Source: RUG11241 sp964560085
Lineage (GTDB): Bacteria > Bacillota_I > Bacilli_A > RF39 > UBA660
Direction: 5' to 3'
DNA: 51,221 nucleotides
Assembly (NCBI GenBank): GCA_964560085.1
Contig: CAZLKF010000008.1
Location: 1 to 51,221, forward strand
Positions 1 to 8,138 of this stretch are shown one piece after another; the stretch's first letter is position 1, and each line of letters begins with the position of its first letter. A model generated the notes under the pieces. It made no database searches, had not been told where the DNA came from, and saw only the letters and a program-made list of their open reading frames with translations. The position numbers and the translations under genes are program-made.

Positions 1-74
1 TAACTCTATGTGTCTTTTTTATGTCCTTTTCGGACACTTAACTTTTCAATTTATACTTATTTAATAACAATAAT

Positions 75-2720
75 TTAATTTTTAGTAACTAAAACTGAAC
101 CACTACTATAGTCAACAATTACCGAATTATTCATATCGTTAGCAAAGTATCTCGGAATGCTCTTCTTAAAATGTTTAACACATTTTACATAACTACCTCC
201 CAATACTTCTTCTGAATTGGTAATAATTAAATACTTGGCATTTAAAATTGAAGCACTGCTATCAGTTACTCCACAAGTTTTATAAGCATGATGTGGTATT
301 TTGACAACATCAACACTACCAACTTTCTTTATAATCGGAGTCAATAGTTTATCAATATATGAATCAGCACCTAAAAATGTTTTTGTATTACCTATTTTTA
401 TATACTGAACAATTGAATTGTTATTTTCATTACCACCAATATAATCAGATTGACTCATTCGTTGAACTGTATTGTATAAAGTTATATTCATTTGATCAAA
501 GTTGAAATTATAACCTTCACTTAAAGTTTCAACATAAGTAACAGGAATATCTCTAGTGACAGCTGCTGTCATAAATAAATTATAACGATTTGTTTGAGCT
601 TCACCGCATCCTGCATCTTTACATAAATATGTTTTTATATAAATTTTTTTTACATTAATTCCACTATTAATTATATATGGTCCACCACCAATATGATCAT
701 AATGATTATGGGTTATAAGGATAAAGTCCAAAGTATGAATATTCAGACTCTGCAAATAATCTCTTACTATTTGATTATCTTCAGCAATTCCCGTATCAAT
801 CATAGCATAATGACCATTTGATTCTAATAAGATAGCATCACCAGAATTAGTTTTTTGTTTAATAAAGTGAATTTTAACAGAATTTTTGACAGTTACTGAA
901 GCTGATGCCTCAAAGTTACCATCAGAAGTAGTTGCTTTAATAGTTGCTGTTCCTTCTTTTAAAGCTTTTATTGTACCTGATGATACACTAACAACGTTTG
1001 AATCACTGCTTGACCAAACCAAACTCTTATTTGTGGCATTAGTTGGACTAATAGTTGCATTTAATTTAGCCTCATTACCAACATATAGAGAAATATTATT
1101 TTTATCTAAAGTAACACCTGTAACAGCTACAACTGGATTCGTTACCGTTATTGTGCAGGTGGCAGTTTTTCCATTATTTGTTTTAACGGTTATTGTTGCT
1201 GTTCCTACTGCAACAGCTGTCACTTTTCCACTATCAACACTAACAATACTTGTATTACTACTGATCCATTTTAATTCCTTATTTGTTGTATCGTTTGGTA
1301 ATATAGTGGCTATTAGTTGATATGTATCTTTTATTTTTAATGAAATGGAGCTTTTATTTAAACTTACACTCGTTGATTCTACATCTTTATCTGTAACATT
1401 AACACTACATGTTGTTAATAATCCGTTAGTTGTTTTGACACTTATAGTTGCTGTTCCTTCTTTTAATGCTATTACTTTACCATTTATTACACTAGCAACA
1501 ATTGAATCACTGCTTGTCCATGTTAATTCTTTATCAGTGGTATTAGTTGGTAAAATAGTTACTACTAGCTGATATGTATCTCTTAGCTTTAATGAAATTG
1601 CTGTTTTATTTAATTTAACACTTGTAGCTACTACATTTTTACTTATTACTGTTATTTTACAACTTGCTGATTCCCCATTAGAAGTTTTAGCCGTTATTGT
1701 AGCGATCCCTACTGCAATTCCCTTTATTTTGCCATTAGCATCAACAGTTACTATTTTTTTATTACTACTCGTCCATGATAATTTCGATGCTTCATCTTTT
1801 GACAATCCTTGAACCGTTAAAGTCGAAGTGTTTCCTTTTATTAATTGTTGACTATCTTCTTTAATTCTCATTACTGTTTTATAATCTACTATTACTTTTA
1901 CTAGTTTGTTAACACTCTTGTCAACTGTTGATATTCTAATAGTAGTAATTCCTATTGATTTAGCCGTTATTTTGCCATCATCACTTACTTCAGCAACTTT
2001 AGGATTACTACTTGTAAATATTAAAGACTCCGTAACATTATTTAAACTATAGTCAATATCATAGATATCATTTAACCCAATATTAATTAAACTTTCTTTT
2101 GTTATTATTTCAGCATTGCTTTCAGTTTTTTCATCTGATGAACCCTTCACAACTGTGACATTAATTTCTTTTCTAGTGTCATTATTAATAAACACTACAA
2201 CTTGTGTTTTTCCTTCTTTTATTCCTTTTAATTTTCCAGTGCTATCTACCATAACAATTGAATCATTTTTGCTAGCAAACACGATATTTTTTTCTAAATA
2301 ATTTGGTGTTACTAGATACACTATATTATTTATTTCTCCAACTTCAATTTCATGATTGTTTTCAGTTTCTAATTGTATTCCCTTTTCTTCTATATTATCT
2401 GTAACACCATTTTTTACTATTAATTTAAATTCAACAATGTTTTCTTTAGTTGTTGAATCAACATAATATATTGAAGTTTCTCCTTCTTTTAAACCTATTA
2501 TTTGATCATCAGTAGTAGCAGCTATATCGGGATCATTTGATACTAAGTATCCTTCTTGATTATATTTTTTAGTATCAAAAATATACATATCATTTTCATA
2601 AATTGATATTTCAAAACTTATATTTTTTCTATTAATGATAGCAAAAAAGACTGCAATTATAGCAACTATTAATATACAGATTATAACATTTAAAGTATAA
2701 TTTTTACTATCTTTCATCAT
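75..2720 (-). CDS. Secreted Big2 (bacterial Ig-like) repeat protein with C-terminal metallo-beta-lactamase domain
   Basis: An 881-residue membrane-anchored or secreted protein. Residues about 10-30 form one hydrophobic segment (signal anchor). They are followed by at least five Ig-like Big2 units. The last three (about 365-615) are clear, each with a V-x-L-x-K start, a W-x-S-S-D core and a G-x-A-T-I end. The last 265 residues are a metallo-beta-lactamase fold with H-N-H-Y-D-H (THNHYDHIGGG), like the hydrolase part of ComEC/Rec2 proteins. The start is the first of two ATGs, with GAGG six bases upstream. It lies downstream of secG but after a terminator and has its own promoter. The substrate is unknown; a nuclease or phosphodiesterase acting outside the cell is inference. 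Confidence 0.85.
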   Translation of the reverse strand: MMKDSKNYTLNVIICILIVAIIAVFFAIINRKNISFEISIYENDMYIFDTKKYNQEGYLVSNDPDIAATTDDQIIGLKEGETSIYYVDSTTKENIVEFKLIVKNGVTDNIEEKGIQLETENNHEIEVGEINNIVYLVTPNYLEKNIVFASKNDSIVMVDSTGKLKGIKEGKTQVVVFINNDTRKEINVTVVKGSSDEKTESNAEIITKESLINIGLNDIYDIDYSLNNVTESLIFTSSNPKVAEVSDDGKITAKSIGITTIRISTVDKSVNKLVKVIVDYKTVMRIKEDSQQLIKGNTSTLTVQGLSKDEASKLSWTSSNKKIVTVDANGKIKGIAVGIATITAKTSNGESASCKITVISKNVVATSVKLNKTAISLKLRDTYQLVVTILPTNTTDKELTWTSSDSIVASVINGKVIALKEGTATISVKTTNGLLTTCSVNVTDKDVESTSVSLNKSSISLKIKDTYQLIATILPNDTTNKELKWISSNTSIVSVDSGKVTAVAVGTATITVKTNNGKTATCTITVTNPVVAVTGVTLDKNNISLYVGNEAKLNATISPTNATNKSLVWSSSDSNVVSVSSGTIKALKEGTATIKATTSDGNFEASASVTVKNSVKIHFIKQKTNSGDAILLESNGHYAMIDTGIAEDNQIVRDYLQSLNIHTLDFILITHNHYDHIGGGPYIINSGINVKKIYIKTYLCKDAGCGEAQTNRYNLFMTAAVTRDIPVTYVETLSEGYNFNFDQMNITLYNTVQRMSQSDYIGGNENNNSIVQYIKIGNTKTFLGADSYIDKLLTPIIKKVGSVDVVKIPHHAYKTCGVTDSSASILNAKYLIITNSEEVLGGSYVKCVKHFKKSIPRYFANDMNNSVIVDYSSGSVLVTKN

Positions 2721-2738
2721 ACAATACCTCTATTATAG

Positions 2739-2767
2739 ATTATAACATTTGCGCTTTTTAACGTAAA
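2739..2767 (-). promoter_or_regulatory. Promoter of the Big2/metallo-beta-lactamase gene
   Basis: On the minus strand, TTTACG (2762-2767), a 17-base spacer and a perfect TATAAT (2739-2744) preceded by TGT (extended -10). It lies 19 bases ahead of the start codon and follows the secG terminator. Confidence 0.6.
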
Positions 2768-2796
2768 TAACTTTTAGATTTATTTGATAATTTCAT

Positions 2797-2823
2797 AAAA
2801 AAAATAAACTATAAAGTTTATTT
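2797..2823 (-). terminator. Intrinsic terminator of secG
   Basis: An A/T-rich hairpin, AAATAAACT/AGTTTATTT, with a 4-base loop, followed on the minus strand by eight T. The hairpin overlaps the secG stop codon. Confidence 0.7.
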
Positions 2824-3045
2824 AAAAATTTTAAATGCAAAACAAATTACAAAGAAGGCAATTCCTAAACACAAAGTTAAACGACTAATAAATAATTCGC
2901 TTCCTCTTTCTTTACGATTTGCAAATAAAGAATCATTTGCTCCAGTTATTGCTCCTGATGCACTTTCAGCTTTTCCACTTTGTAGAAGAACAACTGCTAT
3001 TAATAAAATTGATACAACTATCAAAACAATTTTTAAAACTTCCAT
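2818..3045 (-). CDS. secG: Preprotein translocase subunit SecG
   Basis: A 75-residue membrane protein and small accessory subunit of the SecYEG channel. Two hydrophobic helices (about 3-21 and 55-73) flank a loop with the family signature LLQSGK, then SGAITGANDSLFANRKERGSE. Length matches the family. In many Bacilli secG precedes rnr and smpB. Here it follows the two M16 protease genes by about 37 bases and ends in its own terminator, so that linkage is lost. Confidence 0.93.
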   Translation of the reverse strand: MEVLKIVLIVVSILLIAVVLLQSGKAESASGAITGANDSLFANRKERGSELFISRLTLCLGIAFFVICFAFKIFK

Positions 3046-3082
3046 ACTTTATTCCTCCAATATCAATAATTTAACATAATAT

Positions 3083-4360
3083 TTATTTTTTAGCAAGTTT
3101 AGATTTTAATATAACTACACTATAATTATTAAAATCCACATTTGACATAACGTCATTATACTCTTTCTCATTCATGTTATCAACATCTAAATAACATTTT
3201 TCGTTAATTTGCATGTATTCCATTAATTGATTCGCAACAAAGGAATTGATTGAGTATATATTATCACTCATATAAATATATGTACTTTTTAACATTTTTT
3301 TATTTAAGTCAAAATCATTTTTATTTAATCTATATTCTTTTAATTCTTGTAGTACTTCTTTAATAACTTCTTCATGTGCTTCAGCTTCAAACATTATCAA
3401 AAGTGAACAATAATCAACTGTCTTTATAACTTCATAAGAAATATCTGATGATAATAGATGTTTGTTAAAAAGTCTTTCTTTTAAAACTGAAGTATTACCA
3501 ACAACATTGTCTAAAAAGAAGGTTAAATATTTTTGCCAACCCGGAATACTTTCTCTTAAATCATTTATTGGAAATTTGATATTAATAGCAATTTTGGGAA
3601 TTCCGACATCATCATATACTTCTTCTTGTTTTTTATTTACTTCTAAAGGTTCTTTTAAATTAATTATTTCAAACTTTGGTTCTTTAAATGTTTTTTTAGC
3701 TTGATTGTTTTCAACAATTTTAATTGTTTCATTTACTTTAATATTTCCGGTAACTATTAAAAACATATTTTTTGGTTGATAAAAAGTTTCATAAGCATCA
3801 TTTAACTGTTCTTTGGTGATACTCATAATATCTTTAACTTCACCACTTATTTTATAACGAATGAAATCTTTCTTATAAGTGTTCATAAAAGATTTAGAAT
3901 ATAGTACTTGATAAGGATCATCTTCATACATTAATATTTCTTGTTTAATTATATCTTTCTCTTTTAAAACATTTTCATCAGTAAAATAAGGTTTTTGCAC
4001 ATAGTCAAGTAAATAATTTAAGCAATCATCATAATTAGTGCTACCAGAAAAAATATAGTTGGTTTTTGAATTTGTTGTACTAGCATTACAATCTGCCCCA
4101 CGCGATGAAAAAAAATCAAAAGGATTTTCACCATCTTCTTGTTCAAAAACTTTGTGTTCTAAAAAATGAGCTATTCCCTTTGGAAGTTCAATTATTTCAT
4201 CACCAATTTTATATTTTAATATATTTGAACCATATCTGATATTTAAAGTTGCAAAAAATGTATGCACAGTTTTATTAGGAACTAAATAAATTTCTAAACC
4301 ATTTTTACATACATGTTTATAGATATTTATATCAAGTTTTTCTATTCTATATTTTTTCAT
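3083..4360 (-). CDS. ymfH: M16 family zinc metalloprotease, YmfH type (active subunit)
   Basis: A 425-residue peptidase of the insulinase/processing-peptidase family. The inverted zinc motif H-F-L-E-H lies at residues 65-69, followed by the F-F-S-S-R-G-A-D-C-N-A-S-T segment typical of this family. The distal acidic ligand region follows around 130-145. Its start ATG overlaps the stop of the upstream ymfF-type gene by 4 bases, which suggests the two are translated together and form an active/inactive pair, as known for two-subunit M16 enzymes. Cytoplasmic; no signal peptide. The substrate is not known. Confidence 0.88.
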   Translation of the reverse strand: MKKYRIEKLDINIYKHVCKNGLEIYLVPNKTVHTFFATLNIRYGSNILKYKIGDEIIELPKGIAHFLEHKVFEQEDGENPFDFFSSRGADCNASTTNSKTNYIFSGSTNYDDCLNYLLDYVQKPYFTDENVLKEKDIIKQEILMYEDDPYQVLYSKSFMNTYKKDFIRYKISGEVKDIMSITKEQLNDAYETFYQPKNMFLIVTGNIKVNETIKIVENNQAKKTFKEPKFEIINLKEPLEVNKKQEEVYDDVGIPKIAINIKFPINDLRESIPGWQKYLTFFLDNVVGNTSVLKERLFNKHLLSSDISYEVIKTVDYCSLLIMFEAEAHEEVIKEVLQELKEYRLNKNDFDLNKKMLKSTYIYMSDNIYSINSFVANQLMEYMQINEKCYLDVDNMNEKEYNDVMSNVDFNNYSVVILKSKLAKK

Positions 4361-5574
4361 TTCTTATTTCCTTCTAGTAAAAATATTGTATTAAGTTTTA
4401 TTTTTTTAGCAACTTCCATAACTTCTTCTTTAGTGACTTTTCCAATTAATTCCATTCTTTTCTTCAAAAGATCATAACCAATATATTTATGACCTTCCTT
4501 TAAAGCAATAAGATAATAAGGATTCTCCCCTATTTCTTGATAACCAGTTTTAATATTTATTTTGGCATTTTCAACATCTTTTTCTTGAAAGTTACCATTT
4601 ATCATATCTAAAACCTGAGCATTTATTATATCTATTGTTTTTTTCACTTTGGCTGCATCAATACCAGCTCTGATTATTAAAATTGAGCCTGTATATTTTG
4701 CATTAGCAACGACATTGTAACAAAGTGATTCCTTTTCACGAACATTTGCAAATAATTTTGAATCAGGACCAGATCCTAGAATATGTAGATATATTTCTAA
4801 CGGATATTTTGCTTCATAAAGACTTAAACCATTCATATTATAACCCATTACTAATTTACTCTGACTAGTATCACTTTTTTCTGTCGCGAATTTTATTGTT
4901 TCCCGTTCTTTTGATTTATATATATGTGATAATTTTAGACGTTTAGGATTAATTTTCCAACCATTAAAGTATTCTTCTTTTATATCACCTAATGCAAAAA
5001 TATCAATTACTGAATTGTTAATCATATCTAAATAAAATTCATATAAATTTTTTTCATTAATTTTTTCTAATTCTTCTAAAGTGCCAACATAATTAATGGC
5101 ATAAGGCGACTCGGGATCCATCGCCTCAAACATTCGTAATTTACTATACGCACTTTTATCTTCACTAAATGTTTTAATATCATCGCTTAATTCTTGTTTG
5201 ACAATATTAAAAGCATCACTAGCAAATTGGTTGTCATTAACATTTGGATTAAATAATACTTCTTTAATAAAATTCACAGCTCTTAAAGTATTATTTTCTT
5301 CAGTATACTTGTCCATTAAAAATGTAAAACGAAAACTAATAATAACACAATTACCAGAGATATTAGCAAAGGCTTCGGGTGTTAAATTATATAGATTTTT
5401 TGTTTCTAATACTAATTCACGATTAGTTTGATATTTTTTTGATGACATTAATAATAATGATAATAAGAAATTAATTTTTGTTATTTCATTTTTATTAATT
5501 TTCCTGCGAAAATTTATTTTTAAAATATTTTTTTTAAATTTCTTATTTTTTATAAATTCAATATGCTTTGTCAA
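4357..5574 (-). CDS. ymfF: M16 family peptidase homologue, YmfF type (non-catalytic subunit)
   Basis: A 405-residue M16-fold protein. The HxxEH zinc motif is absent from the N-terminal half. The C-terminal half keeps the conserved G-P-D-S-K-L-F-A-N-V-R-E-K-E-S-L-C-Y segment typical of the inactive partner. A TTG start (5572-5574) is preceded by AAGGGG at a 9-base gap. It lies 15 bases after deoD and overlaps ymfH by 4 bases. In Bacillus the same pair sits upstream of ymfM-pgsA-recA; here those genes are about 23 kb away, so the block has been broken apart. Confidence 0.85.
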   Translation of the reverse strand: MTKHIEFIKNKKFKKNILKINFRRKINKNEITKINFLLSLLLMSSKKYQTNRELVLETKNLYNLTPEAFANISGNCVIISFRFTFLMDKYTEENNTLRAVNFIKEVLFNPNVNDNQFASDAFNIVKQELSDDIKTFSEDKSAYSKLRMFEAMDPESPYAINYVGTLEELEKINEKNLYEFYLDMINNSVIDIFALGDIKEEYFNGWKINPKRLKLSHIYKSKERETIKFATEKSDTSQSKLVMGYNMNGLSLYEAKYPLEIYLHILGSGPDSKLFANVREKESLCYNVVANAKYTGSILIIRAGIDAAKVKKTIDIINAQVLDMINGNFQEKDVENAKINIKTGYQEIGENPYYLIALKEGHKYIGYDLLKKRMELIGKVTKEEVMEVAKKIKLNTIFLLEGNKK

Positions 5575-5588
5575 TTGTATCTACCCCT

Positions 5589-6287
5589 TTATAATGTTTC
5601 TAAAGCTATTTCAATCATTTCATCCAATTTTTGTTCTCTTTCTAAAGAACTTAATTTTTCTTTTGTTATAAAATTATCAGATATTGTTAATAAACATGCT
5701 GCTTGTTTATTTAAATATTTAGCATTTTGAAATAAAGCAAATGTCTCCATTTCAACAGCTTTGCATTTATATTGATTTACTATTTTTGTTGGTTCTTCTG
5801 TTTCATTATAGAATGTCTCGGTTGAGAGTACGCGGCATTCTTTTAATTCATAATTTTTCTTTAAAGCCGTTTTTTTTATTTTATCATTCAAATTTATTGA
5901 TGAATACAAAATTTTCTCATCACTATTATTTTGAACTTTTGCATAACTTGATTCTGAATAACAGCTATCAACTAAAATCACATCAAATATTTTTAAATCT
6001 TCTGTATAAGAACCAGCCGTTCCTACTCTAATAATATTTTCAACATTATAAAATTTATACAATTCATATGAATAAATTCCCATACTAGGAATTCCCATAC
6101 CTGATCCCATTACTGTAACTTTTTTCCCTTTGTAAAAGCCTGTGTAAGCATACATATTACGCACACTATTAACTAACTTATAATCGGTCAAAAACTTTTC
6201 AGCAATATATTTTGCTCTTAATGGATCACCTGGCATAATTACTGTTTGCGCAATCTCGTCAATTGCTGCACTTATGTGTGGTGTCAT
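5589..6287 (-). CDS. deoD: Purine nucleoside phosphorylase DeoD
   Basis: A 232-residue hexameric-type (PNP-II) phosphorylase that splits purine (deoxy)nucleosides to base and (deoxy)ribose-1-phosphate. Visible signatures are MPGDPLRAKYIA near the N-terminus, VMGSGMGIPSMGIYSYEL, GTAGSY, the VEMET ribose-binding glutamate, and the SDN motif with the catalytic aspartate near residue 204. Length is normal. The ATG overlaps the uvrC stop by 4 bases and has a strong AAGGAGG inside the uvrC end, so it is translationally coupled to uvrC. Role: purine salvage. Confidence 0.93.
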   Translation of the reverse strand: MTPHISAAIDEIAQTVIMPGDPLRAKYIAEKFLTDYKLVNSVRNMYAYTGFYKGKKVTVMGSGMGIPSMGIYSYELYKFYNVENIIRVGTAGSYTEDLKIFDVILVDSCYSESSYAKVQNNSDEKILYSSINLNDKIKKTALKKNYELKECRVLSTETFYNETEEPTKIVNQYKCKAVEMETFALFQNAKYLNKQAACLLTISDNFITKEKLSSLEREQKLDEMIEIALETL

Positions 6288-8059
6288 TTCTTTTCCTCCT
6301 TATACTCATTTATAAATTTTTTTAATTCTATGGCAACTGTTTCTGGAATTATTTCTTGCAATTCTGTAACTGTCGCTTCAGCCATCTTATTAATACTATT
6401 ATATTTTCTTAACAATTGATTTTTTCTCTTTTGACCAATTCCATCAATATTATCAAGAATACTCGATAACATTCCCTTACTACGAAGCTTTTTATGATAA
6501 TTAATTGTAAATTCATGAACTTCATCTTGCATTCTCTCTAACAAATAAAATAGATTGCTTTTTTTATCAATTTGGAGCTCTTCTATTGGGTCAAAAGCTA
6601 ACAAAGCATTAGTTGTATGTTTATCATCCTTCTTCAAGCCTACAACCATTATTTTAAGGTTTAAAGAGTTAATTATTTCACGAGCAGCATGCATCTGGGT
6701 TATACCACCATCGACAATAATGAGATCAGGTACGATTAAAGAATCTTTAAGAACGCGAAAATATCTACGATATACTGCTTCTTTCATAGTATTGTAATCA
6801 TCATTTTTGTCAAAAGTTATTTTAAATTTACGATAGCCATTTTTATAAGGAACTCCATTTTGAAAAACGACCATTCCTGAAACATTAAAATTACCAAATA
6901 AATTAGAGTTATCAAATATTTCAATTCGATCTAATTTTTTTAATTTTAGCAATTTTCTTAATTCTTCATTTGCTTCTAATGTTCTTTCTTCATTTTGTTT
7001 TATTAAAATAAATTCTTTATCCAAAGTTTCTTTAGCATTATTATTAGCCATTTTAACGATTTCTAGCTTTGTCCCTTTTTGAGGAATTAAAACTCTTATT
7101 TCTAAAAATTCTTCTAAAAGTTTAGCATCACATATGTCAGGAACTAATATTTCTCGTGGTTTTAAAACATCACTTTCATAAAATTTAGCAATATATCTTG
7201 TAAATTCATCAGTATATTCTTCAATTGTTGGAATTATTTTGCTATGGCGTCCTACTATTTTACCATTTCTGATGAAAAACACCTGAATACTTAAATAACC
7301 AGCATTGAAATAGAAACCGAAAACATCACGATCCAAAGAATCACTTATTTCAACTTTTTGATGATCTAAAGTAATAGTTATATAATCTAATAATTCTTTT
7401 AATTCTTTTGCCTTCTCATAATTTAATTTACGAGATTCTTCGAACATTTCCTCTTTTATTTTGGCAGTTATTAAAGTATCATCACCTTTTAAAAATCGGA
7501 TGATGTCAGAACGCATCTCTTTTATTTTATTTTGATCAACAGCATGAGAGCAGTATCCTAAACACTCACCTATGTGATAATAAAGACAAGGCTTTTTTTC
7601 AAAAGTACGGCATTTTCTTAAAGGATATATACGATTAAGTAAATTAACTGTATTTCTGGCTGCAGTCACATTAGGATATGGTCCATAAAGATTAGTATGA
7701 TTTTTTTTCATATTAATATTACGGACAACTGTTAGTTTAGGAACTGCTTCATTAGTTAACTCAATATATGGATAACTCTTATCATCGCGAAGTAAAATAT
7801 TGTATTTAGGATCGTATTTTTTGATAAGATTAAGTTCCAAAATTAAAGATTCTTTTTCACTACCAACCACAACATATTCAAAATCAACAATTTCACTGAC
7901 TAATTTGGCAGTTTTACCTGTATGTTTACCACGGAAATAAGAACTAAGACGATTTTTTAATTTCTTAGCTTTACCAACGTAAATAATTACATTATCAATG
8001 TTTTTCATTAAATAACATCCTGGTAAATTTGGTACCAAAATCAGTTTTTCTTTTATCAT
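6284..8059 (-). CDS. uvrC: Excinuclease ABC subunit C (UvrC)
   Basis: A 591-residue nucleotide excision repair nuclease that makes both incisions around a lesion after UvrAB recognition. An N-terminal GIY-YIG-type domain (about 12-90, GCYLMKN..IIYVGKAKKLKNRL) cuts on the 3' side. A Cys-rich segment (C-R-T-F-E-K-K-P-C-L-Y-Y) and a UVR motif follow. The RNase H-like 5' nuclease starts near 370 with IEIFDNSN and includes IIVDGG. A C-terminal helix-hairpin-helix follows (LDNIDGIGQKRKNQLL). It begins after the alaS terminator with its own promoter. Confidence 0.95.
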   Translation of the reverse strand: MIKEKLILVPNLPGCYLMKNIDNVIIYVGKAKKLKNRLSSYFRGKHTGKTAKLVSEIVDFEYVVVGSEKESLILELNLIKKYDPKYNILLRDDKSYPYIELTNEAVPKLTVVRNINMKKNHTNLYGPYPNVTAARNTVNLLNRIYPLRKCRTFEKKPCLYYHIGECLGYCSHAVDQNKIKEMRSDIIRFLKGDDTLITAKIKEEMFEESRKLNYEKAKELKELLDYITITLDHQKVEISDSLDRDVFGFYFNAGYLSIQVFFIRNGKIVGRHSKIIPTIEEYTDEFTRYIAKFYESDVLKPREILVPDICDAKLLEEFLEIRVLIPQKGTKLEIVKMANNNAKETLDKEFILIKQNEERTLEANEELRKLLKLKKLDRIEIFDNSNLFGNFNVSGMVVFQNGVPYKNGYRKFKITFDKNDDYNTMKEAVYRRYFRVLKDSLIVPDLIIVDGGITQMHAAREIINSLNLKIMVVGLKKDDKHTTNALLAFDPIEELQIDKKSNLFYLLERMQDEVHEFTINYHKKLRSKGMLSSILDNIDGIGQKRKNQLLRKYNSINKMAEATVTELQEIIPETVAIELKKFINEYKEEKK

Positions 8060-8076
8060 AAAAACTCCCTATAAAT

Positions 8077-8085
8077 ATTATAGCA
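8077..8085 (-). promoter_or_regulatory. Extended -10 promoter of uvrC-deoD-ymfF-ymfH-secG
   Basis: TGCTATAAT on the minus strand: a perfect -10 with the TGn extension. No good -35 is seen. It lies 17 bases ahead of the uvrC start and just past the alaS terminator. Confidence 0.5.
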
Positions 8086-8110
8086 AAATTGTAAGTTTTT
8101 TTACACCCTT

Positions 8111-8138
8111 AAAAAAATAACATTGTTAAATGTTATTT
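8111..8138 (-). terminator. Intrinsic terminator of alaS
   Basis: Hairpin AAATAACAT/ATGTTATTT with a 6-base loop, then a run of T on the minus strand. It overlaps the last alaS codons. Confidence 0.7.

Noticed and set aside
1..74. TGTCC/GGACA inverted repeat near the window start as a terminator
   Set aside because: There is no T run on the minus strand after it, and no plus-strand gene can be seen ending there.
886..1572. Plus-strand open frames opposite the Big2 repeats
   Set aside because: They mirror the repeat coding on the minus strand, are Val/Leu-rich shadows and have no ribosome sites.
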